DNA of 36,803 nucleotides from Clostridia bacterium. GTDB lineage: Bacteria > Bacillota_A > Clostridia > Christensenellales > UBA1242. The stretch is taken from contig JAFTCZ010000033.1 of the NCBI GenBank assembly GCA_017454425.1, forward strand, positions 1 to 36,803, in the 5' to 3' direction. Shown here in pieces: positions 17,201 to 26,281 of the stretch (within the stretch, counting starts at the first letter, position 1; every line of letters starts with the position of its first letter). A program made the position numbers and the translations under genes. The notes under the pieces are model-generated. The model was not told the origin of the DNA and made no database searches. It worked only from the letters and a program-made list of their open reading frames with translations.

Positions 17201-17600
17201 TGCAACTGATGGCGAAACAACATACAACTATGGTGACAGTGGAATCACTTGGAACATCAAATTAACAAAAGATGGTGTTTCAGTTGATGCCAGCGAAACA
17301 ACAACCACAGCAAAAACTTGGAACGAGTTAGATGCAGGCAATTATATTCTTACTATTACTGCAACTGACACAGCAGGAAATGTGTCTTACCCAATTAACA
17401 ACACCTTTAAGGTAGAAGCACAAGGCTCTACAAAGGTGACAAGCACAACAGTTTGGGGAACAATCTTAATTATATTGGCATTAGTAATTTTGGCTGGCGT
17501 AATCTTCTTCTTTGTAAGACCTACAAAGGGCAAGGTTAAATTAAGCAACAAGAAAACCACAAAAGCAACTGACGACCAAGCACAAAAAGATGCTGAATAA
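14232..17600 (+). CDS. Ig-like-repeat surface protein with C-terminal membrane anchor (SP3)
   Basis: A 1122-aa protein starting at the ATG at 14232, after AAGGAG (14219-14224). Residues 1 to about 47 are a signal peptide: basic start, hydrophobic LTVLAVVLCFGIFTL, then an Ala-rich cleavage region. The ectodomain repeats a strand motif of bacterial Ig-like/cadherin-like folds, G-x-Y-x-x-x-Y-x-A-x-D, near residues 129, 238, 349, 461, 691, 929 and 1034 (for example GKYNVTYTATDG and GIYTITYVATDE). A membrane span at about 1073-1096 is followed by a short Lys-rich tail ending in acidic residues. No LPXTG is present. The gene stands alone with a near-consensus promoter and a good terminator, so it may be abundant. 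An extracellular structural or adhesive role is inferred. Confidence 0.88.
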   Translation: MKFTSKIANQIGLMLTVLAVVLCFGIFTLSSTGIATQTRIAAAAEPGSGPVLTLSEYVATYSETTIYHLNDAGHTEVKGVLLPKATTSSGDIAVTAKSQSGLTARCYADSEVEDILSGKYLLVPSYSVGKYNVTYTATDGEMVTSRTITVSFNNKNVAFEDITSTNTKNIIPSVVNPNTEIKFGYPNIILGGDTDTKFSSSDATKGTLTVKVVTPTGTETALAAADGVFKYTPTTVGTYKVMYSYKYTATNETISKSYNFRVADATQFDSTKIDLKINSWTNGSLDSLSLSVGEEKTLPTPVVINTQDNEEVATYNTIKVEYYNENASTQTKWETVVEAIDDYNFTPTKVGNYRFTYTCKDFFGNEVTRFVNDVAATLSSSTLGLKLSAAAYDPEDASFDYDAIEDAEYMIPTYVVKGSTVTFPALAVKSYGDFELNYTLTIAGTTPDHYYELNDYEFNKTGTFTVTYQVAYKDNPNQRVTKSYEIEVLSADIAKELKGTLTGLPNSAKAGATINFGITSSDKFNDDTSTYNGKTADQHLKTEVTATLNAADVDVVKNDDGTYSIDLPTDAANDADLVVTLNLEDSFGQTFTTDKTIKVYNYSADTTAPTFDAGLLGDINAKTAAQLTFARGTEVAVLPLAATDAQSRVAIDVLVKNNNNTILKKSVFAVNSVAPYSAAIQENQFKFTLGNTGIYTITYVATDENNNQAIFTYNILSQSDATPGVTLKNISSTNIGQTVELADAVTVTLDGATVDYNAVLVTDTTVDETNIVTYINNNGIAMNTVLIRLDGDFERGDTLTSIVVKGDVALKVWAYGDNADENKRINVNDYKEGNIVATDTTKPQFNIGGDYGSANRTIALDETTGEAEVQLGWFEDVNDAALGYEGSGVKNMTITATYESDSDPVFTITKSPTDDVDLNDIKFTATKNGKINIVYTVADYSNNEATTTLVYSMGDCIPPTVTIGDQDVTQTIKIKSGEKGTFTLDLEKLVATDGETTYNYGDSGITWNIKLTKDGVSVDASETTTTAKTWNELDAGNYILTITATDTAGNVSYPINNTFKVEAQGSTKVTSTTVWGTILIILALVILAGVIFFFVRPTKGKVKLSNKKTTKATDDQAQKDAE

Positions 17601-17618
17601 TTTATAAAAACAATAAAG

Positions 17619-17641
17619 ACGCCGTATATGGCGTTTTTTTT
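17619..17641 (+). terminator. Terminator after SP3
   Basis: ACGCC/GGCGT (17619-17623 and 17630-17634) with a 6-nt loop, followed by a run of eight Ts. Confidence 0.85.
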
Positions 17642-17672
17642 CTGGAACAAATTGTAAATATAGTTTTTGGTA

Positions 17673-17701
17673 TTGCAAATAATATATCAAGATGATATAA
17701 T
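17673..17701 (+). promoter_or_regulatory. Promoter of the uvrB-uvrA operon
   Basis: TTGCAA (17673-17678), a 17-nt spacer and a perfect TATAAT (17696-17701). I saw no Bacillus-type LexA box (CGAAC-N4-GTTCG) here, so SOS control is not evident. Confidence 0.78.
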
Positions 17702-17729
17702 GTTTGGATAACTATTTGTAGGAGTGCAC

Positions 17730-19688
17730 ATGGATTTTGAACTAGTATCAAAATACAAGCCAACAGGTGACCAGCCTCAAGCCATAAAAAAATTGGTAGA
17801 TGGTGTTAATGATGGTTTGCGTGAACAGGTTTTGCTTGGTGTTACGGGTAGCGGAAAAACCTTTACTATGGCAAACATAATTGCAAAACTTAATAGGCCT
17901 GCCTTGGTGCTAGCACACAACAAAACCTTGGCAGCACAGCTTTGCAATGAGTTTAGAGAGTTTTTCCCTAACAATCGTGTAGAGTACTTTGTATCATATT
18001 ATGATTATTATCAACCCGAAGCATACATTCCTAGCACAGATACATACATCGAAAAAGATGAGTCGCTTAATGATGAAATTGACAAACTTCGCCACAGTGC
18101 CACATGTTCACTGCTTGAAAGGCGAGATACAATAGTTGTGGCTTCGGTTTCTTGTATATATGGTTTGGGTGACCCACGCAACTATTTGGATAATGGTATT
18201 GCTTTGCGCCCCGGTCAAACAGTAGACCTAAAGCATGTAATATCAAAATTAATTGCAATGCGATATGAGCGAACAGTGCTAGATTTTAAGCGCTCGACAT
18301 TTAGACTGCATGGCGACACACTAGATATTTTCCCTTCATACAGCAGCGAAATTGCGGTAAAACTAGAATTTTTTGGTGATACTGTAGAACGCATAACCGA
18401 ATTTGATGTCACAACAGGAAAAACTGTGGCAATTTTGGAACATTTTGTGTTGTTTCCTGCAACACACTTTAGCGTAACCGAGCAAAATGTTGCAAATGCC
18501 TTAAAACAAATTCAACAAGATGCCGAAATAGAAGTAGAACGCTTTAAGCAACAAAATAAACTGATAGAATCTCAACGCCTAAAAGAGCGCGTTGCTCATG
18601 ATGTCGAGATGATACAAGAAGTTGGATATTGCAGCGGAATAGAAAACTATTCTCGCTATTTTGACAATCGTCCTGCTGGTTCTACGCCCTATGTGTTGTT
18701 AGATTATTTTCCAGAGGATTTTATTACATTTATTGATGAATCTCACATGACCTTGCCACAAATAAGGGGAATGTACAATGGCGACCGTGCGCGAAAAAAG
18801 AATCTTGTTGATTATGGTTTTAGGTTAAGTGCCGCATATGACAACCGCCCACTCAAGTTTGAAGAATTTGACCGCAAAATTGGGCAATTAATATGTGTTT
18901 CGGCTACTCCTGGTGATTATGAACTAGAACACGCTGGGCAAGTGGTCGAACAAATCATTCGCCCAACAGGCCTTTTGGACCCAACAGTCGAGGTTAAGCC
19001 AACAAAGATGCAAATTGATGACCTTATTGGTCAAATTCGTGATGTTGTTGCCACCAATGGCCGAGTATTAGTCACAACTCTTACAAAAAAGATGGCCGAA
19101 GATTTAACAAAGTTTTTGATTGAGCATGGGCAAAAAGTTAAATATCTGCACAGCGAAATTGACACACTAGAACGCATAGAAATAATAAATGGTTTGCGCA
19201 AAGGTGATTTTGATGTTCTGGTTGGCATCAACTTGTTGCGAGAAGGGCTCGATTTGCCCGAAGTAAAATTGGTTGCAATATTAGATGCCGACAAAGAAGG
19301 GTTTTTGCGCAGTGATAAATCTCTTATTCAAATTATTGGCCGTGCAGCACGAAATAGCGAAGCACGAGTTATTATGTATGCAGATACAATAACTCAATCA
19401 ATGCAAAATGCCATAACCGAAACCCAGCGTCGCCGAAAAATTCAAAACGATTATAACATAGCACACAACATAACCCCAAAAACAATTATTAAAGAAGTTA
19501 AAAATACAATAGAAATCACAAAAAAAGTAGATGCTTATACATCAAAGAATGCAAAAGAACTTGCAAAAGAAATAGAGCGAATAAAAGGGCTTATGCATGC
19601 TGCCAGCAAGCAACTAGACTTTGAACAAGCAATAGAACTGCGAGAACAACTAAATGCTTTGCGAAAAATGCTTAAAGAGGAGAAATAA
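17730..19688 (+). CDS. uvrB: Excinuclease ABC subunit B
   Basis: A 652-aa protein of typical UvrB length. In nucleotide excision repair it is loaded by UvrA, checks the lesion and recruits UvrC. Seen: Walker A GVTGSGKT (about 39-46), the DNA-threading beta-hairpin region [11 protein letters not shown], the Walker B region FIDESHMT, C-terminal helicase motifs (IIGRAARN), and the UVR motif at the end ([15 protein letters not shown]). The ATG at 17730 is preferred over the GTG at 17724, which overlaps the TAGGAG ribosome binding site. The stop is 2 nt before uvrA, so the two are one operon. Confidence 0.98.
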   Translation: MDFELVSKYKPTGDQPQAIKKLVDGVNDGLREQVLLGVTGSGKTFTMANIIAKLNRPALVLAHNKTLAAQLCNEFREFFPNNRVEYFVSYYDYYQPEAYIPSTDTYIEKDESLNDEIDKLRHSATCSLLERRDTIVVASVSCIYGLGDPRNYLDNGIALRPGQTVDLKHVISKLIAMRYERTVLDFKRSTFRLHGDTLDIFPSYSSEIAVKLEFFGDTVERITEFDVTTGKTVAILEHFVLFPATHFSVTEQNVANALKQIQQDAEIEVERFKQQNKLIESQRLKERVAHDVEMIQEVGYCSGIENYSRYFDNRPAGSTPYVLLDYFPEDFITFIDESHMTLPQIRGMYNGDRARKKNLVDYGFRLSAAYDNRPLKFEEFDRKIGQLICVSATPGDYELEHAGQVVEQIIRPTGLLDPTVEVKPTKMQIDDLIGQIRDVVATNGRVLVTTLTKKMAEDLTKFLIEHGQKVKYLHSEIDTLERIEIINGLRKGDFDVLVGINLLREGLDLPEVKLVAILDADKEGFLRSDKSLIQIIGRAARNSEARVIMYADTITQSMQNAITETQRRRKIQNDYNIAHNITPKTIIKEVKNTIEITKKVDAYTSKNAKELAKEIERIKGLMHAASKQLDFEQAIELREQLNALRKMLKEEK

Positions 19689-19690
19689 TA

Positions 19691-22510
19691 ATGCAAAAAG
19701 AGATAATAATACGAGGAGCCAGGCAAAACAATCTAAAAGATATTAATGTCAACATTCCGCGCAACAAACTTGTTGTTTTTACGGGCGTATCAGGAAGCGG
19801 AAAAACAACACTTGCCTTTGACACAATTTTTGCAGAAGGTCAGCGCAGATATATTGAGTCTTTGTCTAGTTATGCTAGGCAGTTTTTGGGTCAAATGCAA
19901 AAGCCAGATGTTGATAAAATTGATGGTTTAAGCCCTACAATAAGCATAGACCAAAAAACAACTTCGGCAAACCCTCGCAGTACAGTAGGAACAGTAACCG
20001 AAATTTATGATTATATGCGACTTTTGTTTGCAAGAGTAGGCACGCCTCATTGTCCAAAATGTGGATGCGAAATTAATGTTCAAAGCATTGACCAAATAGT
20101 AGATAGTATTATGCAAAAAATTCCTGTTGGCGAAAAAACTATGATACTTTCTCCAATAATACGCGGTAAAAAAGGCGAATATACAAAACTGTTTGATGAT
20201 TTTAGAAAAGATGGTTATGTAAGGGTTGATGTAGATGGCGAGATAAAACAACTTGACGAACCAATATTGCTTGATAAAAACAAAAAGCATACAATATCGC
20301 TTGTTATTGACCGCATTATTATGCGCGAATATATTTCAAAACGCCTAACCGAAAGTGTAGAAGTCTCTCTTAAACTTTCAAATGGTCTTGTAGCTGCTGT
20401 TACGCCAGATGCACAATACTTATTTAGCAACAAATTTGCTTGCGAAAAATGTGGATATAGTTTTGACGAAATTTCACCAAGAATATTCAGTTTTAATAGT
20501 CCCTTTGGGGCATGCCCCGAATGTAAGGGCTTGGGTTATACAACGCGTGTAGACCCACAACTTATTGTAAAAGATGCCAACAAATCAATCCGTCAGGGCG
20601 CCCTTAATGTAACAGGTTGGAATATTAACAACGGACTATTTAGCGGCAGTTATTTTGAGGCATTATCAAATAAATACAAGTTTAGTTTGGATACACCATA
20701 CAAAGATTTGCCCCAGGATATTCAAAAAATATTGCTGTTTGGAAATAGTGGAGAAGAGTTGGATATTGATTGGAAAACAAAGAAGTTTTCGGGCAGTTTT
20801 AAGGGCTCGTTTGAAGGTATAGTAAACAACCTCGAGCGTCGCTATCTAGAAAGTACAAGTGAGTTTATAAAGGGTGAAATTTCAAAATACATGCGAGAGC
20901 AACCATGTGCTGTTTGTCATGGTGACAGGCTGGGCGAAGTGGCATCTAGTGTTACCATCAATGGCAAAAACATCACAGCTTTGTGTAATATGGCAGTAGA
21001 TGAATTGCAGGCCTTTTGTGCAAGAATTAAATTAAACAAAGCCAAAGCCATAATTGCAGAACCAATATTAAAAGAACTTAATGCGCGATTGCAATTTTTG
21101 TGTGATGTAGGATTAAATTATTTGACACTTGCTCGCACATCAGCAAGCCTTAGTGGCGGTGAGGCGCAGCGCATAAGACTTGCCACACAAATAGGCAGTG
21201 GACTTACGGGTGTTGTTTATATCTTGGACGAGCCAAGCATAGGTTTGCACCAACGCGATAATCAAAAACTAATTGATACAATGCAAAAACTTAAGAATTT
21301 GGACAACACCCTAATTGTGGTAGAACACGATGAAGACACAATCCGTGCGGCCGATTATATAGTAGATATTGGTCCTATGGCAGGCAAACAAGGTGGAACA
21401 TTAGTTGCACAAGGTAAATTAAATGATATTTTGGCTTGTCCTCAATCAATCACAGGGCAATATTTAAGTGGTGAGCGCCACATTGATGTGCCGCCAACGC
21501 GCAGAAAAGCAGATAAGGGCTTTATCGAAGTTAAAGATGCCCATGAAAACAATCTTAAGCACATTGATGTTAAGTTTCCAATAGGCACATTAACGGCAGT
21601 TACGGGTGTGTCAGGTAGTGGAAAAAGCAGTTTGGTAGTAGATATTTTATATCCAGCATTATCAAACCGCTTAAATCACAGCACCATGCGCGAAGGTAGA
21701 TATGGCAAAGTTTTGGGACTTGAGAATGTAGATAAAGTCATTTCAATAGACCAAAGCCCAATAGGGCGTACACCTCGCAGCAACCCCGCAACTTATACGG
21801 GCGTATTTACCCAAATAAGAGAATTGTTTGCATCAACTGCTGATGCCAAAGAGCGTGGATATGCGCCGGGAAGATTTAGTTTTAATATATCCGGTGGCCG
21901 TTGTGAGACATGTTGTGGTGATGGTATCAAAAAGATAGAAATGTTCTTTTTGCCAGATATTTATGTGCCTTGCGAAGATTGTAAAGGCAAGAGATATAAT
22001 CGTGAGACTCTTGAAGTAAAATATAAAGGCAAAAATATTTATGATGTACTAGAAATGACAGTAGACGAAGCCCTCGATTATTTCAAAAACCAGCCACAAA
22101 TATTAAATAAAATAAAAACTTTGCATGATGTTGGTTTGGGTTATATAAAGTTAGGACAACCAAGCACAACCATGAGTGGCGGAGAAGCACAGCGAGTAAA
22201 ACTTGCAACCGAGCTATCAAAAATAAGCACAGGCAAAACTGTGTATATCTTAGATGAGCCAACAACAGGCTTGCACATGTATGATGTACAAAACCTAATT
22301 AATATTTTGCAGCGACTAGTTGATGCGGGCAACACTGTTATTGTTATTGAACATAATTTAGACATTATAAAAGTGGCTGATTATATCATTGATATTGGTC
22401 CCGAAGGCGGCAAATATGGTGGACAAATAATTGCAACTGGTACGCCAGAAGAAGTGGCAAAAGTAAAAGAAAGTGCTACGGCCAAATTTGTGGCAAAGAT
22501 GTTAAAATAA
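19691..22510 (+). CDS. uvrA: Excinuclease ABC subunit A
   Basis: A 939-aa protein of normal UvrA length; the DNA-damage sensor ATPase of excision repair. It has two ABC modules: first Walker A GVSGSGKTT (about 33-41) with signature LSGGEAQRIRLA, and second Walker A GVSGSGKSSL with signature MSGGEAQRVKLA. Zinc-binding cysteine pairs are CPKCGC, CEKCGY...CPECKG and, in the second half, CETCCGDG...CEDCKGKRYN. GAGGAG lies in the end of uvrB. A bidirectional terminator separates it from the convergent SP4 gene. Confidence 0.98.
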   Translation: MQKEIIIRGARQNNLKDINVNIPRNKLVVFTGVSGSGKTTLAFDTIFAEGQRRYIESLSSYARQFLGQMQKPDVDKIDGLSPTISIDQKTTSANPRSTVGTVTEIYDYMRLLFARVGTPHCPKCGCEINVQSIDQIVDSIMQKIPVGEKTMILSPIIRGKKGEYTKLFDDFRKDGYVRVDVDGEIKQLDEPILLDKNKKHTISLVIDRIIMREYISKRLTESVEVSLKLSNGLVAAVTPDAQYLFSNKFACEKCGYSFDEISPRIFSFNSPFGACPECKGLGYTTRVDPQLIVKDANKSIRQGALNVTGWNINNGLFSGSYFEALSNKYKFSLDTPYKDLPQDIQKILLFGNSGEELDIDWKTKKFSGSFKGSFEGIVNNLERRYLESTSEFIKGEISKYMREQPCAVCHGDRLGEVASSVTINGKNITALCNMAVDELQAFCARIKLNKAKAIIAEPILKELNARLQFLCDVGLNYLTLARTSASLSGGEAQRIRLATQIGSGLTGVVYILDEPSIGLHQRDNQKLIDTMQKLKNLDNTLIVVEHDEDTIRAADYIVDIGPMAGKQGGTLVAQGKLNDILACPQSITGQYLSGERHIDVPPTRRKADKGFIEVKDAHENNLKHIDVKFPIGTLTAVTGVSGSGKSSLVVDILYPALSNRLNHSTMREGRYGKVLGLENVDKVISIDQSPIGRTPRSNPATYTGVFTQIRELFASTADAKERGYAPGRFSFNISGGRCETCCGDGIKKIEMFFLPDIYVPCEDCKGKRYNRETLEVKYKGKNIYDVLEMTVDEALDYFKNQPQILNKIKTLHDVGLGYIKLGQPSTTMSGGEAQRVKLATELSKISTGKTVYILDEPTTGLHMYDVQNLINILQRLVDAGNTVIVIEHNLDIIKVADYIIDIGPEGGKYGGQIIATGTPEEVAKVKESATAKFVAKMLK

Positions 22511-22537
22511 AAAAGTATGCAACACTGCATACTTTTT
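22511..22537. terminator. Bidirectional terminator between uvrA and SP4
   Basis: Perfect inverted repeat AAAAGTATGCA/TGCATACTTTT (22511-22521 and 22526-22536) around ACAC. There are Ts on one side and As on the other, so it can end transcription from both strands. Confidence 0.88.
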
Positions 22538-22549
22538 ATTTATTGCAAC

Positions 22550-25500
22550 TTATTTGCGAGTTTTAATTATTTTTGCTTTTTTTGACCTTTCGATGTCTTG
22601 TTTTTCTTGGTTTTTAATGCGGGCTTTTTCGTCTTCAAGCACTTGAATGTCAAGTTTGATGCTTTCAATCTTTTGCTCGAGTTCGTCAATGTTGTTTTGC
22701 ATTGCGTCAAGTTTTGTTTGAGGAGAGTCAATTGCAATGCCTGTGTCGTCGGCTATTTCTTTTGCTGTCTTATATGAGGTGCTTTCTTTTTGAAGGGCTT
22801 GTTGTTCTTCTTGTAAAAATTGTTCAGATTGTTTTAGTTCTTCTTGAAGATTGCGAATTTTTGCGTTAATGCTTGTCATTTTGTTGCGCCTATCAACATC
22901 TTTTAATAATGTTTGCAATCTGTCATAGTTGTTGCTTACACTAACTGTTTCGCCACGCCTTGCATTAATGCGCTTGATTGCAAAACCAATTAATGCAACA
23001 ACAACAGCTAAGGCAATGATTATTGTAAATGTAGATGCCCACCAATCGCTGTTTGTTTTATAGCTTTCGTTGTCTTCGTTGGTGTCTTCTTCTGGTGCGT
23101 CAACAAGGTCCAAAACAGTTGCAGGCAGAGAAGTTTTGTTGTTGTTTGTTAAAGTTGAGATATCGCTATCATAAGTGTCTTTGTCAATTTGTGTTATCAC
23201 AATATTCTTAAAGAAAGCATATCCACTGCATAGTTTGTCCTCACTGCCCAAAGCAAGTTTTATTGTTGTGGTTGTTGCATCTGTTGGATATAGGTAAAGA
23301 GTGTATGTCACAAAGTGATTGTCTTCGTCAGCAAGTGCCGCATCAAGTGATGCAAAACTGTGTTTTTGAGTATTAATGTCAGTAATCATGGCGTTTGTTA
23401 CATCATTAAGCACAATGCTTGCACCAAATTTTGTATCTTCGTTTTCGGTGTCAGTATCTAATGTGTGTTTAATAAAAGCAGTTTTGACATCTACACTAAT
23501 TTGATAATATGTGCTTGCGCTTAAGGCATAGTCAAGACGGCTTGTGTAAGAATAGAATGATTCTTCGCTAGAGCCTATCATCAACATATCTTCATTTTCT
23601 GTGCTTGGTGGAGTAGTGATAAAACTTGGAAGTGTATCGCTGTTGTTTCCTTTGATAATTCCCATTTTTGTGGTCATAAGTGAAGTGTCACCATTTGTTA
23701 CTCCCCACAGACTAGGAGTATAAATGTTCTTGTCTACGCTGTCATACAACGAGAACAAACTGTTTGCAAGGTCAACAACTTTTGTTGTTGCACCATTTGT
23801 TGCAGCCTTGAATGCTGTTTCGTCACTTGTTGTTATTTTGCAGTTATCAAAGAACACAACACCACATGTAGGATTTTGCTCGTTTCCAAGATATAAGTAA
23901 GGTAATACCGAACGGTCTTGGAAAGAACCATGCAAATATACTTTTAATGTCTGCCAAGAGTTTGTGTTGTTGCCGGCATATCTAAATGATGCAAGGTTGT
24001 TGCCGTTGTTGTCTTTTAAGTAAATGTATGCGCCGCTTGTGCTTTCACTTAATAAGTCTTTTTGAAGGTTGACATCAATTGTCATCAAATAATAGTTGTC
24101 AGCACTGATTGTATAGTTTGTTGCGCAATAATATCCTTGATATGTGCTTGATATATTGCGAAGTACAAGCGCATTGTTGGTATAATCACCATTTTTGGTC
24201 AATGGAGAAATAACTTCGCTTCCAAGAGAGGTGTATTTAACAAACTCGGTAGATAATGTATTAACAACGCCATAAACAGTTGCGGCTGTTTGGTCACCAG
24301 CAATGTGTGTCCAGTCATTTGGCTGACTAGGAGAAGTTGGGTCATCATTAACAGTCAATGAATTAAATGCAGAGTTTGCAAAATTTAGGCTTGGGTTTGC
24401 AGACATAGACAAAGTGGTTGTTTGCCCAATATTTTGTCCGCTTGTATATTGGTCGGCAGTTAATTCAAAACTTTGAATGTAGGCAAAAATTGCATATCCT
24501 GTGGCATTTGCGCTGTCGCTGCCCAAACCCAAATATAGGTTTACTGTTGTGTCATACAAAGAACTGCCAGTTACATAAAACGAATATTGTATCCAATCGT
24601 TTGTAAATTTGTTTGAAGAAGTGCTAAGTGAAGTAAATGAAGCAGATTGAACATTATTGTCTTCGTCATCTGGTGTATTAAAGATTTCACCAGACAGAAC
24701 AGCATTCATATTGCCACTTGTGATATTGCCTTTTGCGTAAAAACTAATTCGGTAGATCTTGTTGCGTTTGATTGTGATATCTGGGCTTTTGAAACTAACA
24801 TGAGCATCTTCACAACTAAAGGCAAGACCACTTACTGTTGCAATGTTTGATAAATTTGCACCTGGGTGAACATCGTGCAAATATCCATTTGCACCAGTAT
24901 AGTTTGTGCCAACAATTTCGGTAAATGCCGTGCCATGAACATCTTCTTGCGTCCAGTTTGCCATATTTGTGTCAACATATCCGTCTGCAGTAGGCGAAGT
25001 AATTGCCGTTACGCGCTTATCAATCATAATTGCTTTTGCAGGAATTGTGGTAGGAAAAGCATTTTCAGAAAATTGGTAAAGTGAAATATTGTCAAATAAC
25101 ACATAGCCGTTGCTTACGATATCCTTTTCACCAAGGTACAAACCAAGTGATACACTGGTACTAGCATAAGGTGATGTTGCAATGTAAATGTAGTAGGTGT
25201 TCCATGCTTTTTCAGTACTTATGCCAGCAATTTTTGAGGTAGAGGCATCAAAGCTATCGCTGTTAAGATAAATAGTAGCAAAGCCATCACTAGAGGTAAA
25301 TACATTAATGGCCAATCTATAAAAAGCACCAGCCTCCAAAGAAAAACTTTGGGCGTATCCAAGTTTTGCGCCACTTGTTTCTGAATCACTGTTAATCATC
25401 AATACTTTGTTTTCGCTGTACGAGGTTTTGCTAGGAAGATTTGCAGCAGTAAAGCCATAACTTGAATAGTTTTGGTTTAACTTATCAAGGTCAATCACGC

Positions 25501-25789
25501 CATATTTAAGAGTTGTTGGTGCATCACTAGAACTTAATGACCAAGAAGATGGCGCATAAACATTGCTTGATGTGCTAGAACCCGTGCTAGAGAAGTTGTT
25601 GTTTGATATCTTTGAACTAACATCACTTATTGCACTGGTTGGCATAGGGTCGGCTAGCGTTGGTGTGCTTTGCAAACCCGAAAAAGCCATGCTTGCACCT
25701 GCCATGGCAAAAGGACTTTGCATCAAAAACAAAGTTAGGGCAAGCACTAGTGTAAGAAGAGTAGTTTTTATCGTTTTGCTAAATGTCAT
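22550..25789 (-). CDS. Surface protein with four jelly-roll-like modules, membrane span and cytoplasmic coiled coil (SP4)
   Basis: A 1079-aa protein. The signal peptide is about 1-32 (long hydrophobic core, then FAMAGA). Four similar ~110-residue modules lie near 128-232, 333-435, 536-645 and 733-860. Each has a strand with Y-Y/F-x-x-x-x-x-V after an S/A-x-x-x-Y turn, a middle segment LYLG or LALGSE, and an end G-Y-x-x-F-x-x-I; modules 1, 3 and 4 are the clearest. Before each is a P-x-x-W or N-W segment. The pattern looks like carbohydrate-binding-module jelly rolls, but no family is certain. A membrane span (about 917-940) follows a spacer, then a ~130-residue charged, Glu/Gln/Lys-rich coiled coil to the end, predicted in the cytoplasm. 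No LPXTG. AAAGGTG (25797-25803) precedes the ATG. Confidence 0.87.
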   Translation of the reverse strand: MTFSKTIKTTLLTLVLALTLFLMQSPFAMAGASMAFSGLQSTPTLADPMPTSAISDVSSKISNNNFSSTGSSTSSNVYAPSSWSLSSSDAPTTLKYGVIDLDKLNQNYSSYGFTAANLPSKTSYSENKVLMINSDSETSGAKLGYAQSFSLEAGAFYRLAINVFTSSDGFATIYLNSDSFDASTSKIAGISTEKAWNTYYIYIATSPYASTSVSLGLYLGEKDIVSNGYVLFDNISLYQFSENAFPTTIPAKAIMIDKRVTAITSPTADGYVDTNMANWTQEDVHGTAFTEIVGTNYTGANGYLHDVHPGANLSNIATVSGLAFSCEDAHVSFKSPDITIKRNKIYRISFYAKGNITSGNMNAVLSGEIFNTPDDEDNNVQSASFTSLSTSSNKFTNDWIQYSFYVTGSSLYDTTVNLYLGLGSDSANATGYAIFAYIQSFELTADQYTSGQNIGQTTTLSMSANPSLNFANSAFNSLTVNDDPTSPSQPNDWTHIAGDQTAATVYGVVNTLSTEFVKYTSLGSEVISPLTKNGDYTNNALVLRNISSTYQGYYCATNYTISADNYYLMTIDVNLQKDLLSESTSGAYIYLKDNNGNNLASFRYAGNNTNSWQTLKVYLHGSFQDRSVLPYLYLGNEQNPTCGVVFFDNCKITTSDETAFKAATNGATTKVVDLANSLFSLYDSVDKNIYTPSLWGVTNGDTSLMTTKMGIIKGNNSDTLPSFITTPPSTENEDMLMIGSSEESFYSYTSRLDYALSASTYYQISVDVKTAFIKHTLDTDTENEDTKFGASIVLNDVTNAMITDINTQKHSFASLDAALADEDNHFVTYTLYLYPTDATTTTIKLALGSEDKLCSGYAFFKNIVITQIDKDTYDSDISTLTNNNKTSLPATVLDLVDAPEEDTNEDNESYKTNSDWWASTFTIIIALAVVVALIGFAIKRINARRGETVSVSNNYDRLQTLLKDVDRRNKMTSINAKIRNLQEELKQSEQFLQEEQQALQKESTSYKTAKEIADDTGIAIDSPQTKLDAMQNNIDELEQKIESIKLDIQVLEDEKARIKNQEKQDIERSKKAKIIKTRK

Positions 25790-25827
25790 TTTTGTTCACC
25801 TTTTATATGCATAATTAAAACTAAAAG

Positions 25828-25856
25828 AGTATAATACAACATTGAGAAAAAATCAA
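25828..25856 (-). promoter_or_regulatory. Promoter of SP4
   Basis: On the minus strand TTGATT (25851-25856), a 17-nt spacer and TATACT (25828-25833). Confidence 0.75.
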
Positions 25857-25900
25857 GTAAAATGGGGGTATATTAATATAAAAAAGCAAATAATAATACA

Positions 25901-26278
25901 ATGAAATACAATCATAGCAACAATTCAAACAATAACTTAATTCTAATTTTTGTTGGCATAGCCATAGGGCTTGTTAATGGCTTTTTTGGTGGAGGTGGCG
26001 GTATGATATGCGTGCCTTTGCTGTTGATGTTGGGACTTGATAATAGGCATGCGCAGGCAACGGCAATAATGGTGATGCTGCCCATAAGTATTGCCAGCGG
26101 AGTGGTTTATTATACTAATGGCAATTTAGATTGGAATATAATTGTGTTTGTAGGTGTTGGTTCGGTGCTTGGTGGGGTTTTGGGGGCGTTGTTACTTAAA
26201 AAACTAAGCAACCTAACACTTCAGTACATATTTGCGTTGGCCATATTGTTTGCGGGAATAAAAATGATAATGGGGTAA
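25901..26278 (+). CDS. Half-length TauE/SafE (TSUP) permease, first half
   Basis: A 125-aa membrane protein with about four hydrophobic segments. It carries the TauE/SafE signature: a Gly-rich GFFGGGGGMICVPLLL loop followed by HAQATAIMVM. Full TSUP proteins are about 250 aa and consist of two such halves; they export sulfite, sulfonates or similar small organic anions. The second half follows in the same frame, separated by a TAA and one codon. No clear Shine-Dalgarno is seen before this ATG (only an A-rich leader) and the promoter is unclear. Confidence 0.82.
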   Translation: MKYNHSNNSNNNLILIFVGIAIGLVNGFFGGGGGMICVPLLLMLGLDNRHAQATAIMVMLPISIASGVVYYTNGNLDWNIIVFVGVGSVLGGVLGALLLKKLSNLTLQYIFALAILFAGIKMIMG

Positions 26279-26281
26279 ATT

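Noticed and set aside
2535..17600. Repeat tracts as a CRISPR or DNA-level repeat array
   Set aside because: The similarity is at protein level (GLUG, InlB-type and Ig-like cores). There are no regular identical repeats with unique spacers.
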